Below, in pieces: positions 46,090 through 54,970 of a stretch of DNA of 64,000 nt (its first letter is position 1; each line of letters starts with the position of its first letter). Both the position numbers and the translations under genes were made by a program. The notes below the pieces were generated by a model. The model made no database searches, was not told the DNA's origin, and was given only the letters and a program-made list of their open reading frames with translations. The stretch spans positions 992,001 to 1,056,000 of the forward strand of contig QUOL01000003.1 in NCBI GenBank assembly GCA_009761415.1, given 5' to 3'. Source of the stretch: Sarcomyxa edulis. Taxonomy: Eukaryota; Basidiomycota; Agaricomycetes; Agaricales; Mycenaceae.

Positions 46090-46802
46090 ATGGACACTGA
46101 TCTCACCCTCAGCTCCATCCAGGAGAAGCTGGAAGACCTCCATCATCGCGATATGGGCAGAGAGGTCAAGCTAGATGACCTAGAAAAGAAATTGGACGCA
46201 ATGTTGAAGTTGTTGCAGTTGCAGAGCGGTACGCAGAATACTGCTCCTCCCCCCCCTCCCCCAGCTCCAATTCCTATCCCTCTCCCCCCTCCTGCTGCTC
46301 CCCCTTCTCTTCCCCATGCTCGAGTCCCCCTCCCTGCTGTCTATGACGGTAGCAGGAAGAGTGGTCGTGCCTTCCTCGCAAGCGCCGTCCTTTACGCCTC
46401 TACCGTCTCCTTTGCGTCCGAGGATGCTAGGATAAGGTGGACCTTAGCCTTCTTCCAGTCCGGACGCGATGCTACCTTCGTTCAGGAAGTCCTTCGTTAC
46501 GAGTCCATCCACGCCCTCCTGCCCCAATCCCTCCTGTCGCAGAGGCATCGCTTCCACCGGGTGATCCGATGGATATCGATGCCGCTCGCCGCGCCAATAC
46601 TCGTCCTGGATCTACTGTCGTATGTTTCCGATGCGGTAAGATGGGGCATTTCTCTCGAAATTGCCCTAACGCTCGTGACATCCGGGCGGTCCTGTCGGAA
46701 GAAGATATTGAGGAGGTTGTGGCAGATTACCATGCCCGTCTCGATCTTGGTGCATTGGCGAAGGAAGAAGAAGAAGAGGATTTTTCGGGACGTCGCGAGT
46801 GA
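46090..46802 (+). pseudogene. gag: gag, internally deleted and frame-broken
   Basis: From ATG 46090 (MDTDLTLSSIQEKLEDLHHR) there is a coiled-coil segment, a Pro-rich linker and a capsid-like start (VYDGSRKSGRAFLASAVLYA, then ARIRWTLAFFQSGRDATFV). At about 46503 the frame changes, and the next in-frame gag sequence is a Pro-rich linker, MDIDAARRANTRPG, and the CCHC zinc knuckle CFRCGKMGHFSRNC. In related elements well over a hundred capsid residues lie between these parts, so most of the capsid is missing. The deletion is not a multiple of three, so the knuckle is out of frame with the N-terminus. The knuckle frame stops at 46800-46802, overlapping the start of the pol frame, which lies at -1. 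Confidence 0.8.
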
Positions 46803-49800
46803 ACCGCACGCCCTCGCGACCCGGTAACAGTTACTTTGCTTGTTTGTCAATAGAAGAACCCAATAACATTTCTCCCCCTATCGATGACCCTGTTGAAGTA
46901 ATTGCAGCCGTGCAATCCCCTCCTCCTTCTCCTCCCCTTCGGCTACCCCGCTGGGAGCGCCGTTTACCGCGACGTCTCATTGCTGCCGTTCCGTCCTCCC
47001 GATCCCTCTGTCTCAAGGTAGAGCTCGAGTCGACGTTGAACGCAACCATTGTCGGCGTTGAAGCCCTAGTCGACAGTGGGGCAACCAGTATGGGATATGC
47101 AGACCAAGAGTTCGTCACTACCAACAACATTCCTACCCGAAAGCTTCTGCGCCCCATTCCAGTTTTCAATGTCGATGGCACCCCCAACGAAGCCGGATCA
47201 ATCTCTGAGATTGTTGATACTGTTCTCAGATATCGCGATCACTCGGAGAGGATCCAGCTTGCTGTCACTCGACTTGGTACGCAGAAGATGATTCTAGGGC
47301 ACGGTTGGCTTCGGGAGCACAACCCCGAAGTTAACTGGGAGACCGGGGAAGTCCTTATGTCACGTTGCCCAGCTCGCTGTTCCACCTGTCGAACTTCTGC
47401 CAAACAAGAGCGTGCCGCTCTCAAGGCAGAAGTACGACGAGCGGCTGAAGCACGGACTGGCCCCTTTCCCAAGCCTACGGTAGAGGAGGTTGATGATGAT
47501 GACGATGTAGACGATGAAAGCGAAGATGAGTTTGGAGACCAGGGACCCGATGACGATCATGATCCTTCAGACTCTCTTGAGGATGGAGATCGTGTATTTG
47601 TCACGTCCCTTGCACCGGAGGCCGACTTTGTCCAAGCCACCACCACTGTATCTCAACGCCTTGCCGAGGCTCATGCCAAGGTAAGCGCCAAGAGTACACT
47701 GGACGGCCTCCCCGAGCACTTTTACGACTTCAAGGACGTGTTCGAAAAAGATTCCTTTGACGTTCTCCCTGACCGGAAACTCTGGGATCATGCTATCGAA
47801 CTCGTCCCTGAGGCCGAAACATCAAGGTGCAAGGTGTACCCTATGTCTCCGGTCGAACAGAAAGCTCTAGACGAGTTCATCACCGAGAACCTCGCATCCG
47901 GACGCATCCGCCCGTCGAAATCCCCCATGGCCTCTCCAGTCTTCTTTGTCAAAAAGAAGGATGGAAGCCTACGTCTTGTACAAGACTACCACGTACTCAA
48001 CTCATTCACAGTGAAGAACCGCTACCCTCTTCCACTCATCAACGATCTTATCAATCGTTTGAAGGGTGCGAAGTACTTCACTAAACTTGACGTACGCTGG
48101 GGTTTCAACAACGTCCGGATCCGCGAAGGCGACGAATGGAAGGCAGCTTTCCGCACCAACCGAGGGCTGTTTGAACCACTGGTTATGTTCTTTGGACTAA
48201 CCAACAGCCCGGCTACCTTCCAGACGATGATGAACGACATCTTCCAAGACTTGATCTTGGAAGGTGTAGTCTGTGTCTATCTGGACGACATCCTCATCTT
48301 TACCAAAACCCTAGAAGAACACCGCCGCGTCACTCGGCTTGTTCTTGAACGCCTCAGGGAACACAAACTCTACCTGAGAGCCGACAAGTGCGAGTTTGAG
48401 AAGCTCGAGATAGAGTATCTGGGCGTGATCATCTCCAAGAACACAGTCAAGATGGATCCGGTCAAGGTCGCTGGAGTTGCTGAATGGCCGACGCCAAGTA
48501 ACAAGAAGGAAGTATCCTCCTTTCTGGGGTTTACTAACTTCTACCGTCGGTTCATCAGGAACTTCTCTAAGCATGCTCGTCCCCTCTTCGATCTCACCCA
48601 GCTCTCACGTAAATTCAGCTGGAGTGAGTCCGAGCAGCAAGCGTTTGACCTCATCAAGGCTATGATCACTTCCTCCCCAGTACTCATCATGCCTGACGAC
48701 TCAAAGCCATACAGAGTCGAGGCAGATGCTTCCGATCGTGCAACAGGTGGTGTTCTGGAACAGGTATCCGACGAAGATGGGAAATGGCACCCGGTTGCGT
48801 TCTATTCCAAGAGCTTAAGCTCCGTGGAGCGCAACTACGAGATACATGACAAGGAGCTCCTTGCCATTGTTCGTGTTCTCAAAGAGTGGAGACATTTCCT
48901 TGAGGGTGGGCTTTTCCCGGTGGAAGTCTGGACTGACCATAAAAATCTCCAGTACTTCCGCTCGGCTCAGAAGCTCAATCGAAGGCAAGCCCGATGGTCT
49001 CAGTTCCTCGCTCGGTTTGATTACACCTTACATCACAAACCGGGCAAGACCATGGGTAAGCCGGACGCCCTATCTCGTCGGAGCGATCATGGAGACGGCT
49101 CTGGTGACAACGACAATATGGTCCTGTTGAAACCAGAGACGTTCGTGATTGCAGCCCTGTCTGGGTTAACGGTAGACGGCGAAGAGAGCCAGATTCTGAA
49201 GGACATCAGATTCGCTATGCGTAACGACTCTGATAGTCTGGAGGAGACGGTAGCTCGCGCTGTCAAAGAGCTGAGAAAGTCTGGCCAGCGATCCCTTCGG
49301 ACTGCAGAGTGGAACGAACAGCAAGGTTTACTCTACTTCCGCAGCCGGCTGTACGTCCCACCCTCCCATGACCTGCGTCGTCGAATTGTAGAGCAGCACC
49401 ACGACTCCAGAGTAGGTGGTCATCCGGGCCGGTTCAAGACCTTGGAGTTGGTGTCGAGGAATTACTGGTGGCCACAGATGTCGAGGTATATTGGGCAATA
49501 TACACGACACTGTGACACTTGCCTCCGCACCAAGACACGACGTCGACCCCCAACCGGTGAACTGATCCCTACAGACACCCCTACCAACCGTTGGGAGAAG
49601 ATTAGTGTCGACTTCATTGTCGAACTTCCGGAAGCTCATGGTTTCGATGCGGTCATGGTCGTGGTAGACCGTCTTTCCAAGCGCGCTCATTTCACTGCTA
49701 CCCACACCACACTAGACGCCAGCGGATCGGCGCGTCTCTTCCTCCGTGAGGTGTGGAAGCACCATGGACTTCCTCGAGACGTCATCTCTGATCGTGGTCC

Positions 49801-50710
49801 CCAGTTCGTTGCCGACTTCACTCGTCAGCTTTAGCAACTCCTAGGGATCAAGATCAGCGCCTCCACCGCTTACCACCCCCAATCCGACGGCCAGACAGAA
49901 CGTGTCAACCAGGAGCTGGAAGGCTACTTGCGTAACTTCATCAACGAGCGACAGGATGATTGGGATGAGCTTCTCCCTATGGGAGAGTTCACCTACAACA
50001 ATCATATTCACTCGTCGACGCAAGAGACACCCTTCATGCTCGACACTGGCCGACACCCTCGGATGGGCTTCGAGCCTCACCAACCTCCATCCGCCCTTGA
50101 GTCAGTGAATGCCTTCAAGGAACGGATGAAGATTGGACTCGACGAAGCAAAGGCGGCAATCGAGAAGGCCAAGGACGAATATGCTCGCTACTACAACCGA
50201 CGTCGCACCCCCGCTCCCACCTTCCAGAAAGGTGATCGTGTGTGGCTTGATAGCTCAGACATCAAGACTACTCGACCTTCGAAGAAGCTCGACCACAAAT
50301 GGTGGGGCCCTTATACTGTGGAAAAGACTGTTGGGCCTGGGGCGTATCGCCTCAAACTTCCACACAGTATGAGACGTCTCCACCCAGTCTTTCCAGTCGT
50401 CAAGCTAGAGCTAGCTCAACCAGATCCAATCACTAGCCGCATTCCTCCTCCTCCACCAGCACCTGTGGTGGTTGATGATCACGAAGAGGAAGAGGTCGAG
50501 GAGATTGTCAACAGTCGGATATGGCGGCGCAAGCTTCAATACAAGGTTCGCTGGAAGGGCTACGGGCCGGAGGATGATACTTGGGAGCCGGTTGATCATT
50601 TGACGCATGCTCCAACTGCAATAGCTGAGTTCCACCTTCGTCACCCAGGTGCGCCTCGTGCTATTGCTTTTGCTTCGTTTGATGGGTTGGGTTTTCGTCG
50701 CCGGGAGTGA
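46803..50710 (+). pseudogene. pol: pol polyprotein with one in-frame stop codon
   Basis: An aspartic protease appears near 47072 (ALVDSGATSMG). Reverse transcriptase follows: YPLPLINDLINRLKGAKYFT, KLDVRWGFNNVRI, FGLTNSPATFQ and the catalytic YLDD at 48278-48289. RNase H (EADASDRATGGVLEQ, then the WTDHKNLQYF block) and integrase come next, the latter with a HHCC-type zinc region (HHDSRVGGHPG..CDTC), VDFIVELP and ISDRGPQF. At 49832-49834 a TAG interrupts the integrase core, before the block with the third acidic residue ([14 protein letters not shown]). The same frame continues intact to 50710, including a C-terminal chromodomain ([19 protein letters not shown]). The frame is open upstream of 46803 into the gag overlap, so expression as a gag-pol fusion by -1 shift is likely in active relatives. 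Apart from this stop I see no damage. Confidence 0.9.
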
Positions 50711-50741
50711 GACTTTTTTTTCTGCGTCGGGTCGCCGCAGT

Positions 50742-50756
50742 CTAGGTGGGGGGTGA
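50742..50756 (+). promoter_or_regulatory. Polypurine tract
   Basis: TAGGTGGGGGGTGA lies immediately before the TG of the 3' LTR, the required place for plus-strand priming. Confidence 0.75.
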
Positions 50757-51087
50757 TGTAAGGGGACTCCCCTTAACGGACAATCTACTATACCTTTCCT
50801 TTCCTTTCCTTTCCTTCTTACTTACCTGTACCTATCTTTCCCTTTTCCCCTTCGTTCTATCTCGCGCTTTTCGCGTGACGTGACGTCACGCGTCACGCGC
50901 CAGCAAAGCGGTCAAGCCTGCCAGCAGCAAGGGTTTCCTTATCCTATTCTCTTTGGATTCCCCTCTGTTGTTGTGCAGGTATGCAGTACATCTACTTCTC
51001 TGTTGTATCTACCTTATCTGATCTATATATCTTTGGATTCCCCTCTGTTGTTGTGCAGATTGCTGCCTTCTTGAGGTTGCCCTTACA
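50757..51087 (+). repeat. 3' LTR
   Basis: 331 bp, reading the same as the 5' LTR throughout, followed by the target duplication GAGGC. Confidence 0.95.
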
Positions 51088-51119
51088 GAGGCCAAACGCG
51101 ATCGCTTTCTGTAGAAGGT

Positions 51120-51870
51120 TCGGTTACAAAGTCGGCCGACACTTATCTTGGTCTAAGGATTCGAACGCGCAACCGACCAATCCTATGCACTGACCGATTG
51201 GCCAACCTAGTCACCCAGCAATTTCAAGTTACGGATCTTATCCGTGCAGATGGCACACATGTGTAATGCCATTCGACGTGACATGCTGTCCCAGGAGTAG
51301 CCGATCGTCATTTCCATCCAATGATTCGAACCCGCAACTGACCGATCCTATGCACTGACCGATCGGCCAACCTAGTCACCCAGCAATTTCAAGTTACGGA
51401 TCTTATCCGTGCAGATGGCACACATGTGTAATGCCATTCGACGTGACATGCTGTCCCAGGAGTAGCCGATCGTCATTTCCATCCAATGATTCGAACCCGC
51501 AACTGACCGATCCTATGCACTGACCGATCGGCCAACCTAGTCACCCAGCAATTTCAAGTTACGGAACTTATCCATGCAGATGACACCACTGGCCAATTGG
51601 CCGATCCAATTAAACGGCCGACCAGTTTATCCCGGCTTAAGATTTCGAGCGCGCGACCGACCGATCCTTTGCACTGGCCGATCGGTTGACCCAATCACCA
51701 AGCAATTCCAAGTTATGGATCTATCAAGGCAAGATGAAGCATATGTGTATCACCATTCAACGCGACATGCTGTTCCAGGAGCTGCCGATTGTCGTCTCTA
51801 TCCATGGATTATGGCTCGTAACCGACCGATCCCAAGAATTGGCCGATCGACCGATCCAGTAAAGCGGCCG
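51120..51870. repeat. Tandem array of about 165-bp tRNA-like units
   Basis: The marker TCCTATGCAC occurs at 51181, 51346 and 51511, exactly 165 bp apart, and again in altered form at 51665 (154 bp on). The two central units look nearly identical; the outer ones are diverged. Each unit read on the minus strand has a good A-box (TGGCCGATCGG) and, about 38 nt later, a B-box (GGTTCGAATC), the internal promoter pair of tRNA genes. Multiple CCGATCGG palindromes are present. The units do not fold into a full tRNA by eye. I read this as a tRNA-derived, SINE-like sequence that became tandem. Confidence 0.7.
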
Positions 51871-51949
51871 ATTCGGTAGGAAATTCTTCAAAGACCGACA
51901 TAGCGACAATAGGGGATTGCCCTTTGACACAACCGATCGGAAACGAAAA

Positions 51950-52544
51950 GTCTGCATTTGAAATACGCTCTACCAATTTCAACGGACATCTCCCTGGCGG
52001 AACCGATATCCGGTTCATGCTTTGTGCATCGTTCTTTATTGGAAATAGGCCTCGAGGGGTGGAAAGGCGAACCCCTAATCGCAGGAGGCGATGAATACTT
52101 ATACCGGACTTGTAAAATACATTACAGTAGCTACGGGTAGACCCCCCCCATCTCTGTACCAACGAAATAATCAACAAGTCTACTATCTACAAGAAGAAGA
52201 AGCTCACTTCACACCTTCTGACGAATTGCTTCGACCAATCGCCCTTCCGAAATTGCCCAAATCCGAACAAACTATTGCTGCGACCATAAACCGATCGGTA
52301 AAGTCGCTCGTTCCCAGTTCCTTTACCTCTAAATTCGAGAGGGCTTCCTCTCGTCGCATTATAATTCTCACAGAGGTCATTTAGACCTCTCCATTATATT
52401 TACATATAAAATCCTCGAGCATTTAGGTATTACCGTCAAGTACAAATCCCCTCAAATAAAACGTCACCTAAACCCTTAGTAGACGAACTACTGTTAGGTT
52501 GCAGAAACTATTTTGCACCTAGCGCCGCAGTCCTCATCACACCG
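51950..52544. other. Gene-free stretch inside the composite element
   Basis: Plus-strand frames at 51958-52140 and 52091-52384 have no recognisable domain, although the second (QVYYLQEEEAHFTPSDELLR) looks coding-like and could be decayed passenger sequence. A run of C residues lies at 52142-52149. No RNA gene is seen. Confidence 0.3.
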
Positions 52545-52766
52545 TTGGACATCTTCTGCGACTATTATAACATCTCCAGTTCCGATCAAGCCAAACTAGC
52601 GTTACTGGAATACAAGCCCGGGAATAAGCTGGTTTCGACACTTTCAAGGGAAGACTGGAGCGGAGTGAAGTTCTCTACGCTGGGATGGCAGGCCTTTCTC
52701 GAGGCTCATAAACAGTTTCTTCAAGCGGTTTGGGATGGTGTTTGGGTTACTCCTGTAGCCCCGTAG
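52545..52766 (+). pseudogene. Probable 3' portion of the passenger gene
   Basis: The frame LDIFCDYYNISSSDQAKLAL continues through EYKPGNKLVSTLSREDW and TLGWQAFLEAHKQFLQAVWD, ending VTPVAP with TAG at 52764. There is no ATG at its start, so it must be a 3' exon or a remnant. The helical SSSDQAKLALLEYKPGN..REDW..LGWQAFLEAHK pattern looks like the compact C-terminal domain of a larger protein. Same strand, same enclosing element and missing 5' end all suggest it is the end of the gene that begins at 43104, separated from it by the LTR element and the tandem array. This join is inference. Confidence 0.45.
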
Positions 52767-52924
52767 TTGCGCTGTCTTCTTTGCATGCATTCAAAGTGTA
52801 CGAATATTTTCTTGAGCCTCGACCATAACCACAGTAGTCTAGATTCTTGGTCGACTACCCATACAGTGACTCATTCACGTTGTAATGAGATAAATGACCT
52901 CGTTTGTACAGTAGAAGAGAGAGA

Positions 52925-54071
52925 CTAGAAGATGTATCCAGCATGCCTAAACCAACCTTTGCATTTATCGGCTGTAATGCAAGAACAAGCTTCGAGGAGA
53001 GAGCGAATTGGGTCAAGGTCTCTGCGGAGAGTATGTCCATGTTGACGAAGATATGCTTTCACTAGTAGGAACTGTTAGACACTACATGTAGTACAAAATT
53101 TACATGTGTAAAGACTCACAGGTACTGAAGGACTCCTCGATTGGATTCAAGTCTGGAGAGTAGGCGGGTAAATAGAGTATCAAGCAGCCTGTTCATTGAC
53201 AAATTCAGTAATCCGAACAAAGCAGAATATCAGAACATTCACCTGCCGCATTCACAATATCGATGAGAGCATCATTATGGTGGATCCTGCAATTGTCGAG
53301 TACCAGAACGGAACGTGCAGCTGGGTACGGATTCATTTGAGGTATCTAGCACAAATGTCAGTAACAAATACCTACGAAGTGATCAAAGAACACTAGTAAG
53401 ATACATACAACTTCTTCCACCACGAAGTTGAAGAAATCAACGGAATCCAAAGACCCAGGTACAACATCAGCAGCAATGTATCCATCGATCGTGATAGCAG
53501 CAACCAACAAATATTGATCGCCTCTCACAAAGACATCCACCAACTCAGCTCGTTCTCCTTGCGGTGCCCTCCCGTAGTGTCGTGCATAGGCGCGATCATT
53601 TTTGCTTGTTTTGTCGAGACATATGAACTGTGAGCCATCGGCCAAGAAGTCTCCACCTTGCTGCATATCCCTCCACTGTTGCTGAAGCTCCTCGTCGTGC
53701 TCTACTGCAAGTTTGTGCAGCAGTTTCCGAGTTAGCCCGGCTTGTTGGAGATTCTCGTGAAGCGCAGAGACAGATATCACGATGTTGTGATTGAGTGCAA
53801 GCCAAAGAACGAGTTTGTCGAGATAAAGATCAGATTCGACTTCATAGAGGGTATGTATAGCAGTCATTACTGCATGCGTTATGATTCGGGGGCGACCACG
53901 TAGAGTCGGAGGCCTGTTGACAGATCCATGCTCGTCGAAGATAGCCTGCCAGCGATAGATACTGGAGCGTGATACACCAAGGTCTTCTACAATCTGATCT
54001 ATGTCCCACTCTTTGTTCCAGAGAGTAAGAGCACATTCCTTGAGGTCCTGGCTGATACGTCGGTTCACCAT
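52925..54071 (-). CDS. Tc1/mariner-type DDE transposase
   Basis: From ATG at 54071: MVNRRISQDLKECALTLWNK, then a helix-turn-helix DNA-binding domain (WDIDQIVEDLGVSRSSIYRW) and RPPTLRGRPRII. The DDE_3-type catalytic core follows, with first Asp in FICLDKTSKND, then YGRAPQGERAELV. Exon 2 begins IPQMNPYPAARSVLVLDNCR with the second Asp and continues IHHNDALID. After an intron (GTGAAT..GAACAG) comes LYLPAYSPDLNPIEESFST with the third acidic residue. The last exon reads KAYLRQHGHTLRRDLDPIRS to GWFRHAGYIF, with the stop at 52925-52927. All three catalytic residues and the DNA-binding domain are present and the splice sites are good, so the enzyme may still be active. Length is about 340 residues, usual for the family. 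It lies just inside the right terminal repeat, reading inward. Confidence 0.9.
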
Positions 54072-54272
54072 GATGGCGGGAGTAAAGGTGGACTTTGAAG
54101 ACAACTCGCGTTGCGGCAAAACTCGGACTCAGACTTGTAACGTCGTTCAAATCTCTTCTCAAACTTCTGGGTATCTCTAAAGGTAGGCTAATATGTCTAG
54201 ACGACGTCTATATTCATGGCCTGAGTGTCAATAAGTCATGGCTGCGACACTGGTGAAGCGCTGGAAAATGAC

Positions 54273-54349
54273 CTAAAAAGGAAATTCTCAATTTCCGCGC
54301 CGTGAAAAAAAACCCGGCCATGTCATTATTTTCTGAATCAGCTGTAATA
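54273..54349 (-). repeat. Right terminal inverted repeat
   Basis: The inverted partner of 42895-42971, with three mismatches over 77 bp. It lies about 200 bp upstream of the transposase ATG. Confidence 0.85.
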
Positions 54350-54970
54350 CATCGACACTTCATCACATCACCACAATGTTCCTTCCCATCTCTCGCTACA
54401 TGTACCAACGCTGCTCGTTTATGCAGCCACGTCATAGATGTAGAGCGTCGGAGGAACGAATTCCCACTGCAACATATGCAGGTGAACACAGTCCTGATCT
54501 ATGTTCTGGTATATGGATCTGACGTGTATACGTTCCGAAAAACATCTGCTTTCATGTGTGGTATCGTTCTCCTCCTCATGGCAAGCGTTCTGGATTGTCT
54601 ATAGATCATACCAGGGATATTGAAGGCATACTCAAGTGCATGCAGTATCTCAAGGTAACCGAGAAACGGGGAGTAGTTCTTTTGTTTGTCGTGTTATTGA
54701 CCCATCTTATTTTTACTTCCGTATAGACGGTCGTCTTCTGGTCAATTTTGGTAAAACGGCGCTGTTAATCCAGTCTGCATTATATGTATAATTCACTGCG
54801 TTAAGACCTCTTTTAGTCGGAGCTATTCGGACCCAATATTTACCATCTAGTCACGGCCTGCAAGTAGTCTATCTACTTGCAGGCTGACTATGTCAAGTGC
54901 ACGTACCTAGTCACTGTGTCTACAATTGATGTATCTAAACTGATATTCTGAACAGTATGGAGGGATTGGG
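54350..54970. other. Spacer between two mobile elements, with a perfect hairpin
   Basis: No gene is supported; a 100-codon plus-strand frame at 54302-54604 begins within the terminal repeat and shows no domain. A perfect 12-bp inverted repeat (GCCTGCAAGTAG / CTACTTGCAGGC, 5-nt loop) lies at 54856-54884. Confidence 0.5.
54856..54884. repeat. Perfect 12-bp hairpin
   Basis: Arms GCCTGCAAGTAG and CTACTTGCAGGC enclose TCTAT. There is no following T run long enough to call a Pol III terminator, and no promoter boxes are evident. Confidence 0.8.

Larger units (their letters stand above)
45582..51087 (+). mobile_element. Ty3/gypsy LTR retrotransposon of the chromovirus type
   Basis: A complete element: two 331-bp LTRs that look identical, starting TGTAAGGGGACTCCCC and ending CCCTTACA, flanked by the direct repeat GAGGC at 45577-45581 and 51088-51092 (5-bp target duplication). 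The interior has gag with a CCHC knuckle, then pol with protease, reverse transcriptase, RNase H, integrase and a C-terminal chromodomain, the order of Ty3/gypsy chromoviruses. A purine-rich tract (GGTGGGGGGTGA) lies just before the 3' LTR. Gag is truncated and frame-broken, and pol has one in-frame stop, so this copy cannot make all its own proteins. Confidence 0.95.
42895..54349. mobile_element. Composite Tc1/mariner-type element with nested insertions
   Basis: Two 77-bp inverted repeats, at 42895-42971 and 54273-54349, differ at only three positions as I aligned them. Each begins TATTACAGCTGATTCAG and contains CATGGCCGGG followed by a T run. If the outermost TA on each side is the target duplication, the element proper starts TTACAG, which fits Tc1/mariner rules. 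A complete DDE transposase gene sits at the right end (52925-54071). The interior also holds a decaying gene, a complete LTR retrotransposon and a tandem array. Removing the LTR element and one copy of its duplication leaves about 5.9 kb. The repeats were found by eye; an alignment would confirm their exact length. Confidence 0.75.

Noticed and set aside
49835..50710. A separate gene starting after the pol stop codon
   Set aside because: The frame is the same as pol, begins mid-integrase, and continues straight into the chromodomain; it is the rest of pol after one nonsense codon.
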